64,000 nucleotides of DNA from Actinostola sp. cb2023 (GCA_033675265.1 JAUJYZ010000472.1:477203-541202); one strand, 5' to 3'; positions 20,697 to 31,556 are shown, counted from the stretch's first letter. Notes: generated by a model not told the origin, from the sequence alone. Translations and numbers: made by a program.

Positions 20697-20848
20697 GCGC
20701 GCGCTATTTGTTTACAACGTAATAGCCGTTAGTTTTGACGAATTACTACCATTTTACACCCTGAAGATGGACCATGTGTCCGAAAGCTTGGTTTTAAAAT
20801 AAAAATGTTTTGGTTGAAGAAACAAACAAACTAATCATCTACAATATA

Positions 20849-21280
20849 CTTTCTTTGTTTTCTGTTTTGACTTCTGTAAATTATTTGTTTTGTATTTTGA
20901 TTTTTATCGATTAAAATCTTCAAAATTGACGCATTGTGTTTTATAAATGCTGAATAGTCTCAATATTTAGTACTGCACAACTCTGCACAACACATTTGCT
21001 ATCAGTACTTGTACACAAAATGACAAACAAACGTATTTATTTCAACAATAAAAGTTTACTAGCTTTTTACACACTGTTTTGCCGTTCTTTCTTTGCAATT
21101 TATTCACTATATTGATCAGTAATAGCATGGATAAATAATAACAATGAAATAAATATTATACACAATCGACAAGTTGTGAATCAAATAACAAACATCGCAG
21201 TTGGAAGCGATAAGCTTACTTACGTTCTTACGAAAAATACGCCGTTAAAATTACGCTGTGTTTCTCTCAGATGATAGCAT
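20849..21280. other. AT-rich spacer, no gene
   Basis: Low-complexity AT-rich sequence between the Penelope palindrome and the TIR-flanked region starting near 21285. Nothing else recognised. Confidence 0.5.
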
Positions 21281-22395
21281 ACTATTCGCGGCAGTCCCTT
21301 TCACGCTCGCTTAATAAGAGATGGAGAAATGCGCCCGCGCCCAGAAGCTTAGCGTTTGATGCGGTCTAATACCAAGTCACTCGAGACCTTTGCCAATACT
21401 CAAAAAGCCAAGTCCAAAACTTAACTAGGCAGGACCCTCCAACCACCCAAAACTTAGGATGAGTGGCTTGCGTGGAAGGCATAGTGAAACGCGCGAGACT
21501 GTTCAAGCTAGTGTATGACACTATATATGGAGGCAGCTGCAGCCACAGAAAGGTGGGCGTGAATCGATAATCTACAGGCTACCAGCCCTTGGGTGGTAAA
21601 AGGAGATGGAAATATAAGGTAAAGCGTTTCTGCGCGGGAGTAACCCACCCAAGGGATGACAGCCTGAGCGTCAGTAATCCGACTAGGGCATTAGACACCC
21701 TTTCAGGCTACCATAGGAGATAGGGAAAACGGCAAATAGCGCGGGAGAGGACACAAAACAAAAACTCCACAAAATGTTAGAGCAACGGAAATAAAACGAA
21801 AATAAAACGAACAGGGACAGTACCACGTATCTGAGGCACAACACCATCACCGAATTAATAATTCTTGTAGCGCCCACAAAGGGCCAACAGTGAAAATACC
21901 GTAAGGCACGCACAAACAATGATATGCGAAAACGGGAAGAACAAAGGGAGACAATCACAAAGGATAGGAAACAAAGGGAGGTGTGGAGGGAGGGACAACA
22001 ACAAAGAGAAACAATACAACACCAAATTGGATGCAAATGCGAGAAGCAGCAAATCTGCAAATGTCGAAAACACAAATATACCCAAAACCGAACAACTCAG
22101 TCGAATTTGCACCGTCTTGACAATATATAGGGTGCAGAACGCTATAATAATAATAATAACGCTAAGGGAAATCATTGCTCAACATTAACCATGCAACTAG
22201 ATGCTTGGACATTACGTCACGGTACGCAAAGGGAAATATCAAGCACAAGCCATACGACAATGTTCAACCTCATACTCCTAAGCATGCAAAACTTATAAAC
22301 GAGGCAAAGGGGAGGGAAAGCATGCATAAAGTAAAGATGACGTTGTATCATGTTGTATAGTACCGACTATAGCGTGACACAAACAAACAACCGAG

Positions 22396-22925
22396 AAGGG
22401 AAACTGAGGGAAATGCAACTCCACAAACCCGGTGTTTGCGAGGCGAAGCACGGCCATAAACAAAAACTCACTGTATATAGAGTTCAACACACGTGCAAAC
22501 TTTTAGGGAGCCGAGGGAAATGCAACTCCACAAACCCGGTGTTTGCGAGGCGAAGCACGGTAAACAAAAACTCACTTTAGAGTTCAACATACGTGCAAAC
22601 TTTTAGGGAGCCGAGGGAAATGCAACTCCACAAACCCGGTGTTTGCGAGGCGAAGCACGGTAAACAAAAACTCACTGTAGAGTTCAACACACGTGCAAAC
22701 TTTTAGGGAGCCGAGGGAAATGCAACTCCACAAACCCGGTGTTTGCGAGGCGAAGCACGGTACACAAACACTCACATTAGAGTTCAACACACGTGCAAAC
22801 TTTTAGGGAGCCGAGGGAAATACAACTCCACAAACCCGGTGTTTGCGAGGCGAAGCACGCTATAAAACAAAAACTCACTGTAGAGTTCAACACACGTGCA
22901 AACTTTTAGGGAGCCGAGGGAAATC
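22396..22925. repeat. ~100-bp tandem repeat, five copies
   Basis: The segment containing AACTCCACAAACCCGGTGTT recurs at about 22419, 22524, 22625, 22724 and 22825. Each copy includes GCGAGGCGAAGCACGG, AACAAAAACTCAC and ACGTGCAAACTTTTAGGGAG. Period varies between about 99 and 105 through small indels. Confidence 0.93.
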
Positions 22926-22961
22926 GAACGAACTTGAAAACGACCTAGAAAAAGTTTATAC

Positions 22962-23076
22962 CTGAAAGGACCATGGTCTGGATTCGCAGCAGGTACTTAT
23001 ATACTTGGTTGGGTTGAATTCTCAACGCCTGGGCTTGTTCAACAGCAGCTAGGACAGGAATTTGTTCATCGGCCAT
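22962..23076 (-). CDS. putative first coding exon of an unidentified gene
   Basis: The ATG at 23076 begins MADEQIPVLAAVEQAQALR and continues to a TTTCAG|GTATAA donor at 22962/22961 (38 codons plus one base). If unspliced, it reaches TAG after 43 codons. It is Gln/Leu rich and compatible with an amphipathic helix. A TATA box lies about 72 bp upstream. The downstream intron would contain the ~100-bp tandem array. No family recognised and no later exon identified. Confidence 0.35.
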
Positions 23077-23147
23077 GACTGAGTAAGGATAGGTAGCGTA
23101 GTGAAGGGTTCTTACGCGAACTGGGCAGTAATTAGATGCAGAGCTCT

Positions 23148-23155
23148 TATTTATA
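23148..23155 (-). promoter_or_regulatory. TATA box upstream of the exon at 23076
   Basis: TATAAATA on the minus strand in the context GAGTATAAATAAGAGC. A start site about 30 bp downstream would give a ~40-nt 5' UTR before the ATG. It lies at the inner edge of the TIR-like end. Confidence 0.5.
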
Positions 23156-24140
23156 CTCGCGCTGCAAGGGACTGGCGCGAATAGTAAGCTTATTTGCTAA
23201 ATGGGCAATTCCACATGAGAGATGGAAAAAATGCAATTCTCAGAACTTGTAATACGGAATGAATTTGTTTCAAATCATAGTCTTTAGTGTTCAATGTTTA
23301 TGAATTTTATAAAATTTTCTTGGACTGACATTCAGGGGGGACATCAACACAATGAGAACATATGGATATTTTTTGGTTATAATTTGCCCTTAATTAATTA
23401 GTGCAATTTCAATTTTCTTTTATAAAAGCAAATAAAACCTACAGCTAGGAGTTGTATGTAAGATTGGTAAATATTTGTGATGGTCTTTCAAAATACATAA
23501 TCTTGGGAAGACTCCTCAAGCATTAACAATTATTTTGGGGGGGTACGAATTTCGTTACAGACGTTACATAGCCAGACTACAAAAACATGATTATTTTTGT
23601 ATTGCAAGCCAAGCCCAAGTTTTCTGATTGTGGTTTCCCTGGTTCTCTTTTGAAAAGTTATAGGAAACAAACATATGACAAGAGATTAGGTATAGCTCTT
23701 TAAAAAGTTACTGAAATCATGTTACAGACGTTACATATTTGGTGTTACAGACGTTACACATTGTGTGTTACAGACGTTACACAGATATATGTTACATAGT
23801 AAAAAGTACATGCTTTCTTCACTGTTTTCATAGTCACCTAACCTTGGTACCTTGGTAATTTCGTCAACAGAGCACTTTTTAAACCACTATGGGACGGTTT
23901 TTACCACAAACGTATATAATCTTCAAATTTTAGTTTGATTATAGCCACTTGTCAGTGTCTTTATATTAAATAATTATAAGGTGAAAAATTAACCTATTCA
24001 ATAAGATTAAGCATTAGAAATGGGTTGACAAGTTGAACAACAATATAAAACATACATTATCTAGTGTTCGTATTATTTTACCTTTAGGTTTCATTGCATA
24101 AAAGATCTATATTTCGTACAGTGTAACGTCTGTAACAAAA

Positions 24141-24262
24141 GCTGTAAGTATTATTTACAATATGAGTGGCAATGTTGTATCTTATTTACAATCTCGAGCC
24201 GAAGGCGAGAGATTGTAAATAAGATACAACATTGTCACGAATATTGTAAATTACTTATGATA
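24141..24262. repeat. long hairpin
   Basis: A perfect 26-bp stem (24170-24195 with 24209-24234) surrounds a 13-nt loop. Imperfect pairing continues outward to about 24141 and 24262 through TATTTACAATAT/ATATTGTAAAT. Confidence 0.85.
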
Positions 24263-24554
24263 TTGTTTAATCATTGTTTGAACCAGGTAGGCGTTTCAAC
24301 CAGAATTGTAGTCGATATCTGATTGAGATGAAAAGAATATAATAATTAAATAACTGTTCTTTTAGCATTCAATTCTCATTCCGATTGCTTGACCGCACTA
24401 GCTAAACAATGAAGGCAGTTTCGCATTATAGCTTAGTTAAGATGTCGATTGTTTAATAAATGTTTTATTCCTTTTCATACTTGATAGTTTTTGAATAGAG
24501 TTGATTGCTCATTAAGACATAACAAAGAACAAATACGGCAAATATGTAATATGA

Positions 24555-24761
24555 ATGCTTTTTCATTTAGAATATCATTTACACTTTTGTTTGGTTTTCA
24601 AAGGGCGCTTTAATTGTGAATGCGAACGGAGTTTTGATTCTTTTCAATCAAATCAAGAACAGTTCTCACAGAAGGTCATAGAGCTAAGACGGGCATTTGA
24701 GACGATGGCTGACAATTTTCGTAAACTGACAAAAGTGCATCACAAGAAAGTCAGTTGTTGA
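24555..24761 (+). CDS. possible coiled-coil exon
   Basis: A 68-codon frame whose second half (SNQEQFSQKVIELRRAFETM and onward) looks like an amphipathic helix. It lacks a normal ATG and may be an exon with an acceptor near TTTTCAAAG. No family recognised. The flanking stretches 24263-24554 and 24762-25235 show no gene. Confidence 0.15.
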   Translation: MLFHLEYHLHFCLVFKGRFNCECERSFDSFQSNQEQFSQKVIELRRAFETMADNFRKLTKVHHKKVSC

Positions 24762-25235
24762 GGGAATGTGCCCAAACTAGCACCGAAGTGGAGTGTAAAG
24801 ACGGATTTCTGAAGTCTGGCAGATATCTCGTAAAAACAAGGTAGCAAGGAAAGAGTCTATTGACTTTCGTTTGACACATAAATTCCGTATGAAGTTCTAG
24901 TTCGACTAACATTACTTTACCATCTTCTAATTCGAGGTTCTTGAAAAGAATAACGTAGCAAGTAACGCAATATTTAGCGAGAACTGTGCGAAGTCCTTAT
25001 TTTGAAGTAATCTCGTGTCTTTCAAAGTTTGTTATAATTTATTTGAGATTGTGAAAGTATTGTCGCACAAAGCTAGAAATCCAATGATTGTATCATTAGT
25101 AAGTAAGCTAAAACTGTGAAGGTGCTAAGCTCCAATGAAGGGAGTTACATTAAAGAAACTGCGGAACAAAAACTAACGTGTACTGATTTTTCTTAATTAG
25201 CTTTTAGGATAATGTATTGTTCAGTCTCATATAAT

Positions 25236-25372
25236 GCATTGATCGATACAGAATACTTATAGAGCTTATTAGTATTCTGTATCTGATACAGAATACTAAT
25301 AAGGTCTATTAGTATTCTGTATCAGATACAGAATACTAATAAGCTTTATTACTATTCTGTATCATACTTATG
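25236..25372. repeat. iterated palindromes of GATACAGAATACTAATAAG
   Basis: Five copies of GATACAGAATACT(A/T)AT or its reverse complement alternate in orientation, giving three consecutive overlapping palindromes joined at CTTATTAG and TATCTGATA. Confidence 0.9.
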
Positions 25373-25929
25373 AACAATTGCAGTAATTAATCAACCCCAC
25401 CTATTCCCTGCCAACTATTCAAACCCTCCCCGTGCTTTTAGTTTCTTGGAAATTGTATGGGAGTTACAAGGTAGCCACGTGACCAGAATGCTGAGCACAG
25501 ATTGGACAGCTGCCTAATGAATTATTAATGAATATTATAACGTCTGTAACACCAAACTTTTCTTCATTGCTTAGAGTGAATAGAATAATTCTGGAAAGTT
25601 TACTGTTTATAATAAACTTCAAACATATAGCAAGAGCTCCATCACCAATTATGATTTTAAAGGTTTTTAAATTCACAGAAATTTGTGTAAAATACAATAA
25701 CCTGAAAGTATGGGTGATTTTACTGTAACGTCTGTAACGCTATTTAAACTCTCTGTATATAAGCAACTTGGGAGACTTGACATAATCTATTAACTTATAC
25801 ATGTACAACTTCACTCCCCCCTACCTAACAAATCTAGACAAAAGAAAAATCAAAACTCCCTTTGGCCATCAAACTGTACTTAAATAAACTACAAAATATT
25901 GTCAGAAGTGTAACGTCTGTAACGAAGAA

Positions 25930-26637
25930 CTGACCAAATGTGTTGTGCTATTTCAATGACAATAACGAACAACTGTTAATATTTTAGTTCACGGCAGCTT
26001 CACAAGTCCTTCGCCATTCATGTCTCCTTCGATGTCCGAGTGAATTGAGTTCGTCTATATTTTTGCTTCACTGATGGTTTATGCTGTGTTGGCGTTCCCT
26101 TGTGTCAGAAGAACTATAAGCTTAAGTAAAGTACAAAATTATGTCAAACACTCAGTAATGTTTGAACAGATAAAGTACCATCAGTCAGTTGAAAGAGGTT
26201 CCTTGTTGAAGTGTATTTCAATCACTGACAACTACACAAGTCAAATAGCTCAGTCATAATTTATGGGAAAAAACTGATTTGTTGAGGAGTATTAAGAGCA
26301 CTTCTCCGTAAGAATCGAGCAAAGTGGGAAATGAAATTTTTTACCCCCCCTCGAAATTTTGTGTGCAGGTAGGCCACCCAGGGGGGTGCACAAAAACACC
26401 CCATGTTGGGGTCATCAAATGTATTGTTGCCATGGAAACGTAAATTGTTCTGTCTGGCCCATATACCACAAATTCAGCCCAAAATGCCCTCCAGTAAAGG
26501 GCAAATGAATGAGGCTCGTTCTCCGGCGCATTTAAACCAATTTCCCAAATTTGTTCTGCAAGCAGGGCAACTCTTCTAGTTTTAAAAATGGTCAATCACT
26601 ACCGATTCGATTTGAGCTTACGCTCAGAAGATCAACA
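25930..26637. other. no gene recognised
   Basis: Between two mobile elements. A C-rich/G-rich patch at 26343-26400 (TACCCCCCCTCGAAATTT, CCACCCAGGGGGGTGCAC) may be part of a degenerate MITE. No supported coding sequence. Confidence 0.4.
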
Positions 26638-27118
26638 CTTAACGGGGAGATCGGCTATTTATCGAGTTAGAGGTTGAGTTGAGTTTGAGTTGAGTTTGAG
26701 TTGAGTTTGAGTTACCGTTGAGTTACCTTTGAGTTAACCAAAAATTATTCTATTTTTGGAACAATGTCTTACAGCGTTGTTTGAGAATCCCCAAGGGGGA
26801 GTATTGCCTATGGTGGCCTGGGGAGGGGGTGGGGTGGATATGGTAAGGGAAACTGTTTATATTCTGGTACGGTTAAAGGTCGTGCTACTGAATAACTCGA
26901 ACTTAATAGAGAATAGATTGAAATATATGGCACTTTTTAAACGGGCCGCTTCTCAATATATTATCAATAAAATTAACTTTGACTTTGGCGAACGAACTTT
27001 CAACGACAGTAGTTTTCTCGAACAAAGGCATAGCGAAATGACTTCAAAATAATCTAGTGGTCGTTGTGCACGATGTCTTCGTGTGTGACAAATGCAGTGA
27101 CCAGTGCCGCCGTTTATC

Positions 27119-27548
27119 CCCGGGGGGGGGGGGGGGGGGTACTCCCAATAATTACATGATATATATGTGCGGCGGTACAGGGTCCAGGTTTTGGGCCATT
27201 TTATTCTCTAATCCAGGTTAAATGAACGCATAAAAATCATTAATCCAGGTTATAGATATAGCCTAAAAACATTTATTAATTTTTAATCATTTGTATAATG
27301 TGGTATCGGCGTTTCAGTAAAACTAGCGAACAAAAATAATTGGCGTCAGTCAGACGTAAAGTTGTTAGAGTATTAGTCTGGCAAAATATCCTGACGACTG
27401 CATCGTATCAGATCGTCAATAAAAATTCGTAAATCCAGGGTTTTTTATTTGGGAAATTCGTAAATCCAGGTTTTCGAGTGACAAATTCCAAAAACAGGGT
27501 CCAGGTCTGAACATCTCGCCGCACATACCTAACTATTTCTTAACCAAG

Positions 27549-27583
<35 letters not shown>
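27119..27583. mobile_element. poly-G/poly-C-ended MITE with 8-bp target duplication
   Basis: CGTTTATC is present on both sides (27111-27118 and 27584-27591). The element starts CCCG18 TACTCCCA and ends in a run of 29 C then GG. Inside, ATATGTGCGGCG near the left end pairs with CGCCGCACATA near the right end. An 8-bp duplication is the hAT rule, so it is probably a hAT-type non-autonomous element. Run lengths may be unreliable. Confidence 0.75.
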
Positions 27584-27599
27584 CGTTTATCAGACGGAA

Positions 27600-28560
27600 T
27601 CGACCTCGCTTCTCGCCTGATAATTAGGCGATAACAAGCTTATCTATGCTACACGTGGCTCGCATCTCAGGTCACGTCAATGTCATACTTCTACTTGCGT
27701 TTCATTTAAAATTTGTCAGATTTGCACTTTAAATAATTCATATCGCTACTTTCGGCCTGATCTCTGCACTTGCTGGTTCTTGGGACTGTATTTTCATTCT
27801 CTTTACGTTATTGTACTTCGTCAACCTTCGGCTAGCTTACAATCTTTATACGTTCTAAAAGGCTACACACGAAATCACATCCTAGTTTCACATCCTAGTC
27901 ACATCCTAGTTTCTCTCTTACAATGCGTGATTGTCTATTACCTTCCATTGTTGTGCGTGATTTTAGTAGTTTTATTAGACTTATACAATTATACAATGTT
28001 TCCGACAAAGGGGTCATTGATTGGTGTTGGCTGAAGTACAGTACTGTATACAAAAGGGTAGAACTGTTATTATTGTATTTCAATGGTCGTTTCTCTTGCT
28101 GGAACAGATTCAGGGTGATCATCATCAAAAAATCGGCTACTAAAAAAAATGCTACTCAAATGAAAAAGGTTAAAAAAGCAACAAAATCTTACACATGGTT
28201 AAAACAACTCAGTGACTGATCGCCTCGTGGATCCACACTAATTTGATGTTATGACGAAATTCATAATCAAATGCAATAAAAGAACATACACATACTAAAC
28301 TGGTGATGTCAATTTGTTAAATATGAAAGAGTAAGACCAGCGAGTATTTCTTTCCCACTGACCGGGATATATAAAACACAGAGTGCCAGATGCGAAATGA
28401 CTTTGGGGTGTTCTGTTAACTGAGTTTGTGATGGCCAGCCAAATGCAATTATCCCAGCTCGTTTTTAACAGCTTCAGTACTGAAGCGCAACTGCATGATT
28501 TCAAGATAATTAAATTGCCTTTTTGTGTTTTCACATGTCAATCATGTTCTATTTTGAGCT
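27600..28560. other. interior of the 26.6-29.1-kb element, no gene
   Basis: AT-rich sequence with short open frames on both strands (for example 27780-28034 and 28295-28534) that resemble no family. Contains a TCACATCCTAG microrepeat (27883-27912). Confidence 0.4.
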
Positions 28561-28561
28561 T

Positions 28562-28695
28562 CTGGGGGTTACTCCCATATATTGGCTATATAGGTATGTA
28601 CCGCCCGATAGGGTAGGGTTTTCGAGTCCGCTTTCACCCAGCCAAAAAAGATCCCTTATTCATTAATATGGTACCTGTTTTGACGTTCGGGACGG
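28562..28695 (+). mobile_element. partial MITE of the GGGGTTACTCCCATATA family
   Basis: TGGGGGTTACTCCCATATAT then ATAGGTATGTACCGCCCGAT and GGGTAGGGTTTTCGAG have the layout of the other poly-G MITEs here. From memory it is a common cnidarian MITE type. Only the left part is recognisable. Confidence 0.55.
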
Positions 28696-29176
28696 ATTAA
28701 TTGGTCCTTGTATAAGGTCGCAAATTTGGGCTTAAAATGGGTAGCAATGTTCTCAATAGGAGTTCGATTTTCGGAACCGTTGGGCGGGACAGCACTATCC
28801 TAAATAATTTGCAGGACATACCTAATATTTCAATCTATTCTCTATTAAGTTCGAGTTATTCAGTAGCACGACCTTTAACATACCAGAATAATAGTTTCCC
28901 TTACCACCTTCCTCTCCCTCCCCAGGCCACCATAGTCAATATCCCCCAGGCCACCATAGGCAATACGCCCCCCCCCCCCCCCCTTGGGGAATCTCAAACA
29001 ACGTTGTAAGACATTGTTCAAAAAAAAAAAAAATTTTTTGGTTAACTTAAAGGTAACTCAACGGTAACTCAACGGTAACTCAAACTCAACTCAAACTCAA
29101 CTCAACCTCTAACTCGATCGTTAATCTATCTCCTTAACGAGGGGCCATGTCGGCCATTTTGGTAGACATGAAAAAC

Positions 29177-29980
29177 ACCAGATTGATTCTGGCAGCAGTT
29201 TCGCCAGCAGCAGATTCGACCAGCAGCAGATTGGAAGCAGCAGATTCGGATTGACGTCATTTTGACGTCACAGAATTCCAAATCTGCTGCTGGCTTGACA
29301 GCAGATTCACTGAGCAGGGGTAGGGAAGGGAAGAGCGACAACAAGACAAAAACGCCAGCTCAAACCTTTTAACCTTTCGATACTGGAGACTCCAAACATA
29401 AACAACATAAACAGTGTGGAAGGAGCCTAATAAGTAATTCTAATACGAATTTTAAATATTTTAAAATTTGACATCACGTGTTATGTTTGATTGTCTTTGT
29501 TTGAGCATTGATAATTGACATACATGTATTGTGTAATCACACATCCGGTGTTGCGTTACTGGTTGTCTAAGGTCATTCAAATGCAACCAAGAACGCAGAC
29601 CAGTGGTTTGCTTTGATCATTTGTTGACATGCATGCCGGTTAGCTCAGTTGTCATGTACAAGTTTAATACAGCTATTAGGAAGCCCAACCACATCACATT
29701 GAGTTACTTTATATATTGTTGCTATTTTGCCTCCGCGGCACTAGTTTGTAATGTTTATCACCCGTTTCCAACGCTGAATCTATTCTTAGTGTTCGTTTGC
29801 AGTACAAACTGTTAAACAATCATATTCCCTTCCCTACCCCTGCTTAGTGAATCTGCTGTCAAGCCAGCAGCAGATTTGGAATTATGTGACGTCAAAATGA
29901 CGTCAATCCGAATCTGCTGCTTCCAATCTGCTGCTGGTCGAATCTGCTGCTGGCGAATCTGCTGCCAGAATCAATCTGGT
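29177..29980. mobile_element. 804-bp MITE with ~155-bp TIRs and 9-bp target duplication
   Basis: ATGAAAAAC flanks both sides (29168-29176 and 29981-29989). The TIRs (29177-29333 and 29826-29980) start ACCAGATTGATTCTGGCAGC and include repeated CAGCAGATT and paired TGACGTCA sites (29252, 29263; 29887, 29898). A 9-bp duplication is typical of MULEs. The same terminus is found at 5828-6012 next to the MULE transposase, which is a candidate autonomous partner. The interior (29380-29825) is noncoding. Confidence 0.88.
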
Positions 29981-29989
29981 ATGAAAAAC

Positions 29990-30707
29990 AGGCCAAACGA
30001 TTTGACTGATATCTCCGAAAGTACACCCTTCTAAGACATTGCACTTTTATCGTAACTTCTATAGACATTGATGTTTCAAATTCTAGAAAAACCTCCGTGG
30101 GGTGAATTATAGTTTTAAAGTGGGGGTTCGTACTATTTGAGGGAAATAGTCAAAATATGAAAAATTAGTCTTTTTGTAGCTCGATTATTTCCCTCAAAAG
30201 CTCAGTTCATTTACTAAATATAAGCATCAAGGCAATTCTTATTATTTCGATCGTAAACACATTCAATCCAATTGTTGAAAGTTTGAAGATGCGAAGTCTG
30301 AAAAATAAAAATTCATAAAAGGCCTACCTTGCGAAGTTGGGCAGTTTTCACAATGTCGGTCTAATCGAGGTGATTTTACCCTGATTGTTCCACATGCTTG
30401 GCCATACATGGTACAGGCACTAGCCAGCACAAAATAGCTCTTATATTATCAACTTTGAAACGTCCAGACCAAGATAGCGCTTGGTTATCCAGGCTGCTCG
30501 CACAGACTGCACAACCATCGAAGGACCTGTAATATTATTGACGTTCACTCCAATCGAAGCAGGAAAATCCGTCCACAATGCTGCATATATGGTTCAAGCT
30601 CTTTGGCATAGACAAAGCAAAACTCATGGAGTATCCTGAGTACTGTTATGTGCTGAAATATTGCCATTCAAACCTTTAAAACGACAAGAAAGAAGTGTCT
30701 TGTTCGT
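29990..30707. other. no gene recognised
   Basis: AT-rich intervening sequence with short spurious frames only. Confidence 0.5.
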
Positions 30708-30782
30708 ATTGTAAAAAAACCGGAAATGTCACGCAAATATCAGCCGCTGACCGGAAATGAGACCACTTGGACAAAAAAAATA

Positions 30783-30980
30783 CCGTATACCCTCGATAAG
30801 TCCTTCCCCTCCGGTCGGGAGGGTGGGAGATGGGGGGGTGTAGTGAGTGGGTGGGGCTTAATCGAGGGGGGGCGCTAAATATAAGAACGTGATTTGCATA
30901 TTCTGTAATTCTTACTGACCATATTTCTTAGGGGAAGGGCGCTTAATCGAGAGGACGGGTGCTTAATCGAGGAAATACGG
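30783..30980. mobile_element. ~200-bp MITE with TA target site
   Basis: It starts CCGTATACCCTCGATAAG and ends CTTAATCGAGGAAATACGG, with TA on both sides. Internal repeats of GGGCGCTTAATCGAG are visible. The pattern suggests a mariner-type MITE. Confidence 0.7.
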
Positions 30981-31189
30981 TACACCAATAATAGAGAACG
31001 ACCACATATTGGTTTGCAAAATAAATCAGGAAATATTTGTTGTTGTCTGTCGATCGTTTTCAAATGTTTAAAAACACTTTAACTTTTAAATTGAATTTGA
31101 AACTAAAATAATTGGTCGATCTATTTCGCATTGCGCACATTAGTTCAAATAACGGCACCGTTCTTATATATGCAGTCTCTGGATTGTAC

Positions 31190-31330
31190 ACAGGCCGCAG
31201 ACCTACCAATTATTCCGAGGCTACTACTAATAAAAATATATTTGTATGACAGGCTTCCTGTGGTAGATAAGTAATATTATTATAATAATATATAATATAA
31301 TATATATTATATTGGGCTCCCTCCTCGCGT
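31190..31330 (+). repeat. second copy of the GGCTTCCTGTGGTAG repeat
   Basis: GCAGACCTACCAATTATTCC then GAGGCTACTACTAAT and AGGCTTCCTGTGGTAGATAA align with 17423-17500. An AT dinucleotide-rich run (31270-31310) stands where 17503-17518 has GC. Confidence 0.5.
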
Positions 31331-31556
31331 GCGTTTTTCCATTGCGTTAATACGTTCAAAAGTGTGAAACTGAAGTGACGTGATGGACCGATGTGTGCCC
31401 TGGGTAGCTGTTGCAGCCGAATATCCAACGAAAAACCAATAACACTGCGAGGAAGCTTCCGCTTTTCTCCTGTGGCGATGGGGCACTGAGTCGTCGATAA
31501 CAAAGTATATTTTTAATATGGATTCTTTTCTTTTTCAATGGTAAGTTGGAAAATTC

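Larger units (their letters stand above)
17999..20838. mobile_element. head-to-head pair of 5'-truncated Penelope-like elements (perfect palindrome)
   Basis: The arms 17999-19410 and 19427-20838 are each 1412 bp and nearly identical in inverted orientation, with a 16-nt spacer. Each arm contains the distal RT domain, a GIY-YIG endonuclease and a 3' tail ending ATTAGTTTGTTTGTTTCTTC. Both copies are truncated at almost the same codon of the RT, so their 5' ends meet. CATCTACAATATA occurs at 17954-17966 and 20836-20848 and is a candidate 13-bp target duplication; about 32 extra bases lie between it and the left arm, as seen in other Penelope insertions. Each copy has its own frameshift. Confidence 0.9.
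21285..23195. mobile_element. candidate TIR-flanked element
   Basis: ATACTATTCGCGGCAGTCCC followed by TTTCACGCTCGC at 21286 is mirrored at the other side by CTTACTATTCGCGCCAGTCC then CTTGCAGCGCGAG (minus strand, from about 23190). These imperfect ~40-bp inverted ends enclose a 1.9-kb region with a TATA-driven first exon at its right end and a ~100-bp tandem array. No transposase is visible, and 21330-22380 otherwise shows no gene. Confidence 0.4.
23551..25926. mobile_element. element bounded by opposed GTTACAGACGTTACA motifs
   Basis: GTTACAGACGTTACA (two GTTACA copies around GAC) occurs at 23554-23568, 23721-23735, 23744-23758 and 23767-23781. Its reverse complement occurs at 24122-24136, 25536-25550 (one mismatch), 25724-25738 and 25909-25923. 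The outermost pair also share TTC on the outer side. All left copies face one way and all right copies the other, as for subterminal transposase-binding sites. No transposase found; true ends not fixed. Confidence 0.5.
26638..29140. mobile_element. 2.5-kb element with ~300-bp terminal inverted repeats
   Basis: The left end 26638-26930 (TTAACGGGGAGAT, then GAGTTAGAGGTTGAGTTGAG and GCCTATGGTGGCCTGGGG) is mirrored by 28822-29140. Both TIRs carry a GAGTTGAGTTT-type microsatellite, which differs in length, and a poly-C or G run at the GGCAATAC segment. The right TIR has a duplicated CCCAGGCCACCATAG. The interior is noncoding and holds at least two nested MITEs (27119-27583 and about 28562-28695). 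Confidence 0.75.

Noticed and set aside
21683..22188. Cys/Ser/Phe-rich minus frames and Lys/Arg-rich plus frames
   Set aside because: Low-complexity composition, open on both strands, no splice or start context.
28737..29009. 90-codon frame ending in a proline run
   Set aside because: It lies across the terminal inverted repeat and poly-C run of the 26.6-29.1-kb element.
29126..29344. 72-codon frame shared with 5846-6028
   Set aside because: It is translation of the MITE terminal repeat with its CAGCAGATT motifs.
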